Under the pieces are notes generated by a model. It did not search any database, was not told the DNA's origin, and worked only from the letters and a program-made list of their open reading frames with translations. This document shows, one piece after another, positions 48,341 through 56,823 of a stretch of 64,000 nt of DNA (position 1 is its first letter; every line of letters starts with the position of its first letter). The translations under genes and the position numbers were made by a program. Source of the stretch: Kitasatospora sp. NA04385 (GTDB lineage Bacteria > Actinomycetota > Actinomycetes > Streptomycetales > Streptomycetaceae); the NCBI RefSeq assembly GCF_013364235.1, contig NZ_CP054919.1, forward strand, positions 2,052,059 to 2,116,058, written 5' to 3'.

Positions 48341-49995
48341 CGGTCTACCTCCATGAGCTGCTCGATCGCGGTCCGCAGGACCTGTCGGTCGTCGAACGGG
48401 CGGACCTCGCCCTTCACGTACTGGCCCAGCTCGTGGCCCTTGCCCGCGACCAGCACGGTGTCGCCGCTGTGCGCGCGGGCGACGGCGAGCGCGATGGCCT
48501 CGCTCCGGTCGGGGACGGCGAGCACCTCGCCGCGCTCCTGCTCGGGCACCTCGGCGGCGCCGGTGAGCATGGTGGCGAGGATCGTCAGCGCGTCCTCGGA
48601 GCGCGGGTTGTCGCTGGTGAGGACGGCGGTGTCGGCGAGCCGGGCGGCGATGGCGCCCATCGGGGCGCGCTTGTACGGGTCGCGGTCGCCGCCGCAGCCG
48701 ACGACGACGTGCAGCCGGCCCTTGGTGACCTCGCGCAGCGAGGCGAGCACGGAGCTGAGCGCGTCCGGCTTGTGGGCGTAGTCGACCACGGCGACGTAGT
48801 CCTGGCCGGCCTCGACCTTCTCCATCCGGCCGGGCACCCCGGGGACGGCGGCCACCCCGGCCACCGCGGCGGCCAGGTCGACGCCCGCGGTGACCAGCAC
48901 GGTGATCGCGCCGAGCGCGTTGGAGACGTTGAACGGGCCGGGCAGCGGCACCGAGGCGTCGGCCTGCTCGCCGTTCGGGCCGACCACCCGGAACGTCGAG
49001 CCGGACGGGCCGGGCTGGACGTCGACGGCCCGCCAGTCGGCGGCCGGGTCGCCGGACGCGGAGAAGGTGGTCATCGGGATCCGGGCCTCGCCGGCCAGCC
49101 GGCGGCCGTAGGAGTCGTCCCGGTTGGCCACGCCGTGGCGGGACTTGCCGGGCTCGAACAGCCGGGCCTTGGCCCGGTAGTAGTCCTCCATGTCGGGGTG
49201 GAAGTCGAGGTGCTCCGGCGTCAGGTTGTTGAACAGCGCGACGTCGTAGACCACGCCGTCGGTGCGGCCGTACACCAGCGCGTGGCTGGAGACCTCCATC
49301 ACCACCGCGTCCGCGCCGGCCTCGCGCATCACGCCGAGCACGGCGTGCAGTTCGGTGGCCTCGGGGGTGGTGCGCTCGGACTTGACCCGCTCCTCGCCGA
49401 CCCGCATCTCGACGGTGCCGATCACGCCGGCCAGCCGGCCGGCCCCGCGCAGGCCGCCCTCCACCAGGTACGAGGTGGTGGTCTTGCCGTTGGTGCCGGT
49501 CAGACCGATCATCAGCATGCCCTCGCTGGGCGCCCCGTAGACCGCGGCGGCCAGCGCGCCCATCACCTCGCGCGGGCTGTCCACCACCAGCAGCGGCAGC
49601 CCGGTGCCGGCGGCGAGTTCGGCCCCGGCGGCGTCGGTGAGCACCGCGACCGCGCCGGACGCGGCGGCCGCGTCGGCGAACGCCGCGCCGTGGTGGTTGG
49701 CGCCGGGGAAGGCCACGTACACGTCGCCGGGCCGCACCGCCCGGGAGTCGTGGGTGACGCCGGTGACTTCGCGCGCGGCGCTCTCGGGGGCCTCGACGGG
49801 GGCCAGTCCGAGCAGCCGGGCCGCCTCGGCGAGGGGCAGCGCGGCGGTACGGCCGGGACGGGGCGGGCTCGCGGGGGTTTGATCGGGTTTCGGCACGGCC
49901 GGAAGGCTATCGGCCCCGCGCCCCCCGGGGCCAAACCGGGCCTGCTCCGTGACGCTGCTCACAGGGCGCTGCGCGCGCCGGGGGGTGTCGCTCAT
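48337..49995 (-). CDS. murE: UDP-MurNAc-L-Ala-D-Glu:diaminopimelate ligase MurE
   Basis: A 552-residue ligase. [21 protein letters not shown] is the ATP loop, and EVSSHALVYGRTDGVVYDVA is the middle domain motif. TSDNPRSEDAL contains the DNPR motif that selects diaminopimelate rather than lysine, in keeping with LL-Dap in streptomycete walls. A 50-residue Pro/Arg-rich N-terminal tail precedes the conserved part. The ATG lies one base from the ftsI stop. Confidence 0.95.
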   Translation of the reverse strand: MSDTPRRAQRPVSSVTEQARFGPGGRGADSLPAVPKPDQTPASPPRPGRTAALPLAEAARLLGLAPVEAPESAAREVTGVTHDSRAVRPGDVYVAFPGANHHGAAFADAAAASGAVAVLTDAAGAELAAGTGLPLLVVDSPREVMGALAAAVYGAPSEGMLMIGLTGTNGKTTTSYLVEGGLRGAGRLAGVIGTVEMRVGEERVKSERTTPEATELHAVLGVMREAGADAVVMEVSSHALVYGRTDGVVYDVALFNNLTPEHLDFHPDMEDYYRAKARLFEPGKSRHGVANRDDSYGRRLAGEARIPMTTFSASGDPAADWRAVDVQPGPSGSTFRVVGPNGEQADASVPLPGPFNVSNALGAITVLVTAGVDLAAAVAGVAAVPGVPGRMEKVEAGQDYVAVVDYAHKPDALSSVLASLREVTKGRLHVVVGCGGDRDPYKRAPMGAIAARLADTAVLTSDNPRSEDALTILATMLTGAAEVPEQERGEVLAVPDRSEAIALAVARAHSGDTVLVAGKGHELGQYVKGEVRPFDDRQVLRTAIEQLMEVDR

Positions 49996-49996
49996 C

Positions 49997-52240
49997 TCAG
50001 GGCTTCCAGTCGACGGGCAGGTTCGGCGCCTCGCTGCCGCTCGGCGGGACCTGGAGGGTCTTGAGGGTGAACTCCATCACCTGCTTGAAGACGGGCCCGC
50101 ACAGCTGCCCGCCGAAGTGGCCGTTGACCGGGTCCTGGATGACGCAGGAGACCGTCACCCGGGGCTGGTCGGCCGGTGCGAAGCCGATGAAGGAGGCGGT
50201 GTACCCGGAGTACTTGCCGGTCTTCGGGTCCACCCGGTTCGCGGTGCCGGTCTTGCCGGCCACCCGGTAGCCCGGGATCTTCGCGGTGTTGCCGGTGCCC
50301 TGCTCGTCGGTGACGACGGACTCCAGCATCTCGGTCAGCGTCTTCGCGGTCTGCTCGGACACCACCCGGTTCTGCGCCCCGGCGGGCGCCGGGGTGAACT
50401 TCCCGTCCGGCCCGGTGGTCCCGGCCAGCAGGCTCGGGGCGACCCGCACGCCGCCGTTGGCGATGGTGGAGAACACCGAGGTCGCCTGCAGGGCGTTCAC
50501 CGACAGGCCCTGGCCGAACGGGATGGTGTACTGCTGCGAGCCGTTCCAGTCCTCGGGCTTGGCCAGGATGCCGCGGGTCTCGCCGGGGAAGCCCAGGCCG
50601 CTGGGCTTGCCGATGCCGAACCGGTCCAGGTAGTCGGCCAGCACCTTGTTGGACTCGGCCTGGGTGGCGCCCAGGTGCTCGGCCGCCTCGATGGTGCCGA
50701 TGTTGGAGGACTTGGCGAGCACGCCCGCCAGGGTCAGGTACCAGGTCTCGTGGTCCACGTCGTCGTGGAAGACCCGGTCCGCCCGCTGCAGCGTGTTGGG
50801 CACCTCCACGTGGGTGTCCCAGTCGGCCTTCCCGGTGTCCAGCACCGCCGCCATGGTCATCAGCTTCGCGGTGGAGCCCGGCTCGTACGCGTCCTGGAGG
50901 GCGGCGTTGCCGAGCTGGTCGGCGCGGGCCGAGGCCAGGTCGTTCGGGTCGAAGCCGGGCGAGGTGGCCATCGCCAGCACCTGGCCGGTCTTCACGTCCT
51001 GGACGATCACGTAGCCCTTCTCCGCCCCGGCGTTGGCGACCTGGTCGGTGATGGCGCGCTGGGCGGCCCACTGGATGTCCGGGTCGACGGTCAGCCGCAG
51101 GTCGCTGCCGGGCACCGGGTCCTGCCGGGCGCCGCCCGCGGTGGCGACCCGGTTGCCGCCCGCCGAGGCGTAGGTGGAGTGCCCGTCCTGCCCGGCCAGC
51201 TGCTGCTGGTACTGCAGCTCCAGGCCGCCGGTGCCGACGCCCTCGGCGTTGACGAAGCCGACCAGGTTGGAGCCCAGGCCGTTCGCCGGGTAGCTGCGCC
51301 GGGTCGACTGGTCCCAGAACAGCCCGGCCAGCGGGTTCACGCAGGCCGGGTCGAGGAACTGCCGGCCGCCCTTGTCGGCGGGCTTCTTGAGCAGTTGGGC
51401 CTGGGCGCGGCAGGCGGCGGTGTCCACCTGCTTGGTCAGCGAGGACTTCAGGTCGGCGATCTGGTTCTTCGCCTCCGGGGACTGCCGGGCCATCAGCAGC
51501 GCGTACTGGCTCTTCGGGTTCTTGCTGTTCGGGTGCAGCTTCTCGGCCAGCTTCTCCTTCGGCTGCCCGAGGATCGGCGCCAGCAGCGCCGCGGCCTGCT
51601 CCGGGGCGTCCGGCAGGTGGGTGAACTCCGGGGTGAACATGGTCGGGTCGGCGGTGATGTCGTACGCGTCGACCGAGGTGGCCAGCACGGTGCCGTCCGC
51701 GGCGGTGATCGAGCCGCGCTCGGCGGGCAGCGCCACCCGCACGTACTTGTTGGCGCCCGCGGCGGCCGCCAGCGCGTCGGAGTCCAGCAGCTGCAACTGC
51801 ACCAGCCGGCCCGCGAAGACCGCGAAGACCAGCAGCAGACAGACCGTCACCAGCCGCAGCCGGCGGCGCGGGTCGGCCAGCTTGATGGTGCGCGGCCCGG
51901 ACGGGGCGGGGCGGCGCGGCGGGGCCGGGCGGCGGGCCGGGCGGGCGCTGGGGCGCGGCGGGCGACCTCGCGGTGCCCGGCGGCGGCCCGCGGCCGGGAC
52001 GGGCGGGCCTGAGCGCCGTCGGCGGTGCGGCGCGGTTCGCCGACCCGGCGGCGCGGCGGCTGCTCGGCGGGCGGCCGGAGCCGGACGTGCCGGAGCCCGG
52101 CCGGGGCGCGGCGGAGCGGCCGGCGGCCGAACGGCCAGAACCGGAGCCGGCGGCCGGACGGCCGGAGCCCGCGCCGGAACGGCCCGAGCCGGTGGGCGGG
52201 GTGCGGCGCGGGCGGGGGCGTCGCCGGGCGGGCGGCTCAC
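49997..52240 (-). CDS. ftsI: Septal transpeptidase FtsI (penicillin-binding protein)
   Basis: A 747-residue class B PBP. About 115 Pro/Arg/Ala-rich cytoplasmic residues precede the helix LVTVCLLLVFAVFAGRLVQL. The dimerisation domain starts KYVRVALPAERGSITAADG. The transpeptidase domain has EPGSTAKLMTMA (nucleophile Ser and Lys), AKSSNIG and AGKTGTANR. The GTG start at 52240 overlaps a TGA in another frame, as if a GTGA junction with ftsL were intended, but the ftsL frame does not reach that stop. The N-terminal 100 codons are so GC-rich that both frames look alike. Confidence 0.92.
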   Translation of the reverse strand: MSRPPGDAPARAAPRPPARAVPARAPAVRPPAPVLAVRPPAAPPRPGRAPARPAPAARRAAAAPPGRRTAPHRRRRSGPPVPAAGRRRAPRGRPPRPSARPARRPAPPRRPAPSGPRTIKLADPRRRLRLVTVCLLLVFAVFAGRLVQLQLLDSDALAAAAGANKYVRVALPAERGSITAADGTVLATSVDAYDITADPTMFTPEFTHLPDAPEQAAALLAPILGQPKEKLAEKLHPNSKNPKSQYALLMARQSPEAKNQIADLKSSLTKQVDTAACRAQAQLLKKPADKGGRQFLDPACVNPLAGLFWDQSTRRSYPANGLGSNLVGFVNAEGVGTGGLELQYQQQLAGQDGHSTYASAGGNRVATAGGARQDPVPGSDLRLTVDPDIQWAAQRAITDQVANAGAEKGYVIVQDVKTGQVLAMATSPGFDPNDLASARADQLGNAALQDAYEPGSTAKLMTMAAVLDTGKADWDTHVEVPNTLQRADRVFHDDVDHETWYLTLAGVLAKSSNIGTIEAAEHLGATQAESNKVLADYLDRFGIGKPSGLGFPGETRGILAKPEDWNGSQQYTIPFGQGLSVNALQATSVFSTIANGGVRVAPSLLAGTTGPDGKFTPAPAGAQNRVVSEQTAKTLTEMLESVVTDEQGTGNTAKIPGYRVAGKTGTANRVDPKTGKYSGYTASFIGFAPADQPRVTVSCVIQDPVNGHFGGQLCGPVFKQVMEFTLKTLQVPPSGSEAPNLPVDWKP

Positions 52241-52808
52241 CGCCAGCCCCGGCGGACGCGGACGGGTTGCCGGAGGCGCCGGGCGAGGAGCCGGCCGGCG
52301 GGGCGGGGGCGAGGTCGATGCCGGGGGCGGGGCTCGCGCCCGGCGCGGGCGAGGCGGACCCGGCGGCGGACGCGGACGCGGACCCGGAGGGGTCGGCGGC
52401 GCTGGGCCGGGGCACCGGCGGCTTGTCCTCGGCGGGCCTGCCCTTGCCGGTGACCGTGCCGTCCGGGTTGAGGAAGGCCGGGTCGCCGCCGGGGACCATG
52501 CCGAGCTCGCGGGCCCGCTGCTCCAGCGCGTCGGGCGCGGACTGCTCGGCGATCTGCTGCTGCAGGGTCTGCTGCTGGTCGGTGGCCTCGGTGGTCTGCC
52601 GCTTGAGCCGGGAGAGCGTGAACGACCCTTCGTTCAGGGCGGTGTTGAGCATCAGCAGCCCGAGCAGCCCGGCCGACAGCAGGGCGACCACCAGCACCGC
52701 GAACGGGGTGCGCCCCCGCATCGAGCGCGCCCCGGGCCGGACGGTGATCCGCGCCCTGCCCCCCTGCCCGGGGACGCTCCCCCGGGTCCGCTCGCCGGCC
52801 ACCGGCAC
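52237..52808 (-). CDS. ftsL: FtsL-like division protein; frame lacks its expected stop
   Basis: A small bitopic protein of the divisome. After about 30 basic residues comes one helix, FAVLVVALLSAGLLGLLML, then a coiled coil (SRLKRQTTEATDQQQTLQQQ) and DALEQRARELGMVPGGDPAFL, a strong FtsL hallmark. A Ser/Ala/Pro tail follows. The listed left end is where a TGA overlaps the ftsI start, but that TGA is in another frame. In the ftsL frame there is no stop until 49992, beyond the end of ftsI. The true C-terminus is therefore uncertain: either an indel in this sequence or a real oddity. Confidence 0.75.
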
Positions 52809-52847
52809 CGCTCCACTCCCCTTCGCTCCGCTGTTCCCGGCGGCTGG

Positions 52848-53816
52848 CTACCTCCGGGTCCGTCTGATCCTCTCCGCCACCCGCAGCCGCACGGGCGCGG
52901 CGCGCCGGTTCTCCTCGATCTCCTCCTCGGTGGCCAGTTCGGCACCGCGGGTGAGGAGTTTCAGCCAGGGCTGGAGATCCTCGGGGATCACCGGCAGGCC
53001 CGGCGGGGCGGTCGAGGTGGCACCGGCCTGGAGGTACTGCTTGACCAGGCGGTCCTCCAGCGACTGGTAGGACATCACGACGATCCGGCCGCCCACCGCG
53101 AGGGCGTCCAGCGCGCCGGGGATGGCCCGGTCCAGCACCTCCAGCTCGCCGTTGACCTCGATCCGCAGCGCCTGGAAGGTCCGCTTGGCCGGGTTGCCGC
53201 CGGTGCGCCGGGTGGCCGCCGGGATGGCGTTGCGGACCAACTCCACAAGACGAGCGCTCGTGGTGAACGGTTCCCGCTCGCGTTCCCGCAGAACGGCGGA
53301 GGCAATCTTCCCGGCGAACCGCTCCTCGCCGTACACCTTGAGGATCCGGGCCAGGTCGCCGTGGCCGTAGGTGTTGAGCACCTCGGCGGCGGAGATGCCG
53401 CGGGTCTGGTCCATCCGCATGTCCAGCGGGGCGTCCTGGGCGTAGGCGAAGCCGCGGTCGGCCTCGTCCAGCTGCATCGAGGAGACGCCGAGGTCGAACA
53501 GCACGCCGTGCACCTCGGGGACGCCCGCCTCGGCCAGGACGCGCGGGATCTCGTCGTACACGGCGTGCACCAGGGTGGCCCGGTCGCCGAACCGGGCGAG
53601 CCGCTCGGCGGAGAGCTCCAGGGCCTGCGGGTCGCGGTCGACGGCGATCAGGCGGACGTCCGGGAAGCGGGTCAGCAGGGCCTCGCTGTGGCCGCCCAGG
53701 CCCAGGGTGGCGTCCACCACGACGGCGCCGGGCGCCGAGATCGCCGGAGCGAGGGCGTCCAGGCAGCGCTCCAGCATCACCGGGACGTGCCGGGGGGCGG
53801 GGCTGTCGGTACTCAT
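52848..53816 (-). CDS. rsmH: 16S rRNA m4C1402 methyltransferase RsmH (MraW)
   Basis: A 322-residue SAM-dependent enzyme. [13 protein letters not shown] starts the domain, and [16 protein letters not shown] is the SAM loop. [39 protein letters not shown] and [16 protein letters not shown] are family signatures. It is the first gene of the division cluster; mraZ is absent upstream, as is common in streptomycetes. A good promoter lies about 250 bases upstream. Confidence 0.95.
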   Translation of the reverse strand: MSTDSPAPRHVPVMLERCLDALAPAISAPGAVVVDATLGLGGHSEALLTRFPDVRLIAVDRDPQALELSAERLARFGDRATLVHAVYDEIPRVLAEAGVPEVHGVLFDLGVSSMQLDEADRGFAYAQDAPLDMRMDQTRGISAAEVLNTYGHGDLARILKVYGEERFAGKIASAVLREREREPFTTSARLVELVRNAIPAATRRTGGNPAKRTFQALRIEVNGELEVLDRAIPGALDALAVGGRIVVMSYQSLEDRLVKQYLQAGATSTAPPGLPVIPEDLQPWLKLLTRGAELATEEEIEENRRAAPVRLRVAERIRRTRR

Positions 53817-54073
53817 ACGGGGGCGGGGCCCTTCCTCAGGTGCGGTGTGGCCGGGCCATTCTCGCGCACCGGGCCGGCCGGGACGCACGCCGCCCGTGGT
53901 CCCCGCCCGCTCGCTCGGGGGAAGGAGCGACCGCCCGGCACCGGGGAAGGTGCGCCAGGTGGGCACGGAGCGGGAGGAGGCCACGGGCTGCGTGCGGGCC
54001 GGCCGGCCCGGCGCGGAGGGCGGCCCGCCCGCCCGGTCGCCGGGCGCCGTCCGCCGTGCTCCACTGCGCCTGC

Positions 54074-54101
54074 AGCCTATCGCCCGCGCCCGGCCAGTCA
54101 A
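54074..54101 (-). promoter_or_regulatory. Promoter of the division cluster (rsmH)
   Basis: TTGACT and TAGGCT on the minus strand with 16-base spacing, close to the vegetative consensus. A start near 54067 gives a 250-base leader before rsmH. Confidence 0.65.
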
Positions 54102-54374
54102 CGCCCCGCTCCGGCGCACCACCCGGCCGGCCGTATCGGTTTGCGCAGGTCGGGCCGGTGCCGGGCGGCCGAAGGGGGTGGGGCGCGGGGCCCGGCGGGT
54201 GCGCCGGGCGAACCGGGGCGAAGCCGTTCGAACGTCCCCGGCGGGCCGGGCCGGACGGCGGGGGCGGCCGGCCGCCGGGGCGTCCGCCCCGTGAGATCCG
54301 CCCGCCGCGCCGAAACCGGCGGGGGCCGCTCCCCGTCCCAAACCGGGACAGCCTTCGCGTTGTCGCCCGGCCGG

Positions 54375-54404
54375 GTGACTTCTGGCCGTGCGACAGGGAA
54401 GAAT
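54375..54404 (+). promoter_or_regulatory. Weak promoter candidate for the MoxR operon
   Basis: GTGACT and AAGAAT spaced by 18 bases, about 70 bases before the GTG at 54474. Confidence 0.35.
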
Positions 54405-54473
54405 GCGCCAAGTATTCGGGGTGGGCCGGGCTCGAACCAGCCGCCCGGCGACTGTGCACATGGGAGCTTACGG

Positions 54474-55493
54474 GTGACGACCATCAACGGACAGGGCACG
54501 GAGCAGCCGGAGTCTGGCCGCTACGACCGGCGGGAACCGGCCGGGATGGCGGAGCTGGCGGCGGTGGTCGACCGGGTCCGGAAGTCCGTGGAAAGCGTGA
54601 TCGAGGGCAAGCCGGAGGCGGTCCGGATCGCCCTGACGGTGCTCCTCGCCGAGGGCCACCTGCTGCTGGAGGACGTGCCGGGCGTCGGCAAGACCATGCT
54701 CGCCAAGGCGCTGGCCCGCTCGGTGGACTGCACGGTGCGCCGCATCCAGTTCACCCCCGACCTGCTGCCGTCCGACGTGACCGGCACCAACGTGTTCGAC
54801 CAGCACCAGCGGGACTTCGAGTTCCGGCCCGGCGCGATCTTCGCGCAGATCGTGGTCGGCGACGAGATCAACCGGGCCTCGCCGAAGACCCAGTCCGCGC
54901 TGCTGGAGTCGATGGAGGAGCGCCAGGTCACCATCGACGGCACCACGCACGAGCTGCCCTCGCCGTTCATGGTGATCGCCACCCAGAACCCGGTGGAGAT
55001 GGAGGGCACCTACGCCCTGCCCGAGGCGCAGCGCGACCGCTTCATGGCCCGGATCTCGATCGGCTACCCCAGCGCCGAGGCCGAGTTCGCGATGCTCGAC
55101 CTGCACTCCGCGGCCAACCCGCTGGACGACCTGCAGCCGGTCGCGCACGCCTCCGACCTGCTCAAGCTGATCGACCTGGTGAAGACCGTCTACGTCTCCG
55201 ACCCGGTCCGCCGCTACGCCGTCGACCTGGTCGCCGCCACCCGCACCAGCCCCGAGCTGCGGCTCGGCGCCTCCCCGCGGGCCACCCTGCACCTGGTCCG
55301 GGCGGCCCGCGCGCACGCCGCCCTGGACGGCCGCGACTACGTGCTCCCGGACGACATCCAGGCGCTCGCCGCCCCGGTGCTGGCGCACCGCCTGCTGCCG
55401 ACCTCGGAGACCCAGCTGAGCCGCCGCACGGTCGAGCAGGTCGTGCTCGACCTGGTGGCCCGACTGCCGATCCCGCGCCCGCAGGGCCGCTGA
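54474..55493 (+). CDS. MoxR-family AAA+ ATPase
   Basis: A 339-residue ATPase. HLLLEDVPGVGKTMLAKALA is Walker A, VVGDEINRASPKTQSALLESMEE Walker B, and VIATQNPVEMEGTYALPEAQRDRF the sensor 1/arginine-finger region. RLGASPRATLHLVRAARA is the C-terminal lid. MoxR proteins act as chaperones with DUF58/VWA-like partners, matching the next gene. GTG start with GGGAG eight bases before it. It starts an operon with the DUF58 and transglutaminase genes, one or minus four bases apart. Confidence 0.93.
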   Translation: MTTINGQGTEQPESGRYDRREPAGMAELAAVVDRVRKSVESVIEGKPEAVRIALTVLLAEGHLLLEDVPGVGKTMLAKALARSVDCTVRRIQFTPDLLPSDVTGTNVFDQHQRDFEFRPGAIFAQIVVGDEINRASPKTQSALLESMEERQVTIDGTTHELPSPFMVIATQNPVEMEGTYALPEAQRDRFMARISIGYPSAEAEFAMLDLHSAANPLDDLQPVAHASDLLKLIDLVKTVYVSDPVRRYAVDLVAATRTSPELRLGASPRATLHLVRAARAHAALDGRDYVLPDDIQALAAPVLAHRLLPTSETQLSRRTVEQVVLDLVARLPIPRPQGR

Positions 55494-55494
55494 G

Positions 55495-56823
55495 GTGGCC
55501 CGCACCGCCCGCGCCTCCGGGGTGCGCGCCGCGCTGCGCGGACTGACCACCCGGGGCCGCTCCTTCCTCGCGGCCGGGCTGACGGCCGCGGTGTGCGCGT
55601 TCGTGTTCGGCCAGGCCGCGCTGCTCCAGGTCGGCGTGCTGCTGGCGGCGCTGCCGCTGGCGGCCGCCGCGCTGCTGGTGCGCACCCGCTACCGGGTGGC
55701 CTCCGGCCGCCGGCTGAGCCCGCACCGGGCCGCGGCCGGCCAGGAGGCCCGGGTGCACCTGCGGCTGGACAACGTCTCCCGGGTGCCCACCGGCCTGCTG
55801 CTGCTGGAGGACAAGGTCCCGTACGTGCTGGGCCCGCGCCCGCGCTTCGTGCTGGACCGGGTCGAGCCGCGCGGCTTCCGCGAGGTGTCCTACCGGGTCC
55901 GCTCCGACCTGCGCGGCCGCTACCCGCTGGGCCCGCTGCAACTGCGGCTGTCCGACCCGTTCGGGATGTGCGAGCTGACCCGCGCGTTCAGCGCCGCGGA
56001 CGTGCTGACCGTCGTCCCGCAGGTCCAGGACCTGCCGGGGGTCCGGCTGCCCGGCGAGTCCGGCGGGCAGGGCGACTCCAACAGCCACTCCCTGGCGCTG
56101 GCCGGCGACGACGACGTCATCCCGCGCGAGTACCGGCACGGCGACGACCTGCGCCGGGTGCACTGGAAGTCCACCGCCCGGTACGGCGAGCTGATGGTGC
56201 GCCGCGAGGAGCAGCCGCTGCAGGCCCGCGCCACCGTGCTGCTGGACACCCGGGAGACCGCGCACCGCGGTTCCGGCCCGGCGTCCTCGTTCGAGTGGGC
56301 GGTGTCCTGCGCCGCCTCGGTCGCGGTCGACCTGGTGCAGCGCGGCTACCGCACCCGGCTGCTCACCGACACCGGCTCCTCGGTGCCCGACACCGGCCCC
56401 GGTGGCGGCGGCACCAGCGCGGCCGAGTCGGTCGGCATGCTGCTGGACGCGCTGGCCGTGGTCGAGCACTCCGACGGCGGCACCCTGGCCCGGGCCGAGG
56501 AGGTGCTCCGGCTCGGCGGCGAGGGCCTGCTGGTGGCGGTCGTCGGCGAGCTGGACGAGGAGCAGGTGGAGCGGCTGGCCCGGCTGCGCCGGCGCACCGG
56601 CGGCGCCGTCGTGCTGCTGCTGGACACCGGCACCTGGTCGGGCCTGCGCCACCTGCTGCCGGACAGCGCGGACGAGCAGGTCGAGAGCCGCGTGGCCCGG
56701 CTGCGCGAGTCCGGCTGGACCGTGCTGCCGGTGCGGGCCGGCGACTCGCTGCCCGCCCTGTGGCGGGCCGCGGACCGCACCCAGAACAACACCGTTCCCT
56801 ACCGAGACGAGGTCGGCGCTTGA
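55495..56823 (+). CDS. DUF58 domain membrane protein
   Basis: A 442-residue protein. Two helices lie at about 22-60 (FLAAGLTAAVCAFVFGQAALLQVGVLLAALPLAAAALLV). The DUF58 motif DVIPREYRHGDDLRRVHWKSTARYGELMVR lies at about 205-235. A VWA-like half follows. DUF58 proteins pair with MoxR ATPases, and the gene order here is the standard one. The GTG lies one base past the MoxR stop, and the stop overlaps the next TTG start. Confidence 0.92.
   Translation: MARTARASGVRAALRGLTTRGRSFLAAGLTAAVCAFVFGQAALLQVGVLLAALPLAAAALLVRTRYRVASGRRLSPHRAAAGQEARVHLRLDNVSRVPTGLLLLEDKVPYVLGPRPRFVLDRVEPRGFREVSYRVRSDLRGRYPLGPLQLRLSDPFGMCELTRAFSAADVLTVVPQVQDLPGVRLPGESGGQGDSNSHSLALAGDDDVIPREYRHGDDLRRVHWKSTARYGELMVRREEQPLQARATVLLDTRETAHRGSGPASSFEWAVSCAASVAVDLVQRGYRTRLLTDTGSSVPDTGPGGGGTSAAESVGMLLDALAVVEHSDGGTLARAEEVLRLGGEGLLVAVVGELDEEQVERLARLRRRTGGAVVLLLDTGTWSGLRHLLPDSADEQVESRVARLRESGWTVLPVRAGDSLPALWRAADRTQNNTVPYRDEVGA

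Larger units (their letters stand above)
53817..54473. other. 657-base divergent gap between rsmH and the MoxR operon
   Basis: Very GC-rich, with no supported gene. It holds the rsmH promoter at 54074-54101 and a weaker plus-strand candidate at 54375-54404. The RNase P RNA core motif was looked for and not found. Confidence 0.6.

Noticed and set aside
49992..52808. A single 938-residue FtsL-like protein spanning ftsI
   Set aside because: After about residue 190 the translation turns into Arg/Gly/Pro-rich nonsense, while the overlapping frame gives a full FtsI with all penicillin-binding motifs.
53817..54473. RNase P RNA or another structured RNA gene
   Set aside because: The conserved GAGGAAAGTCC core is not present on either strand.
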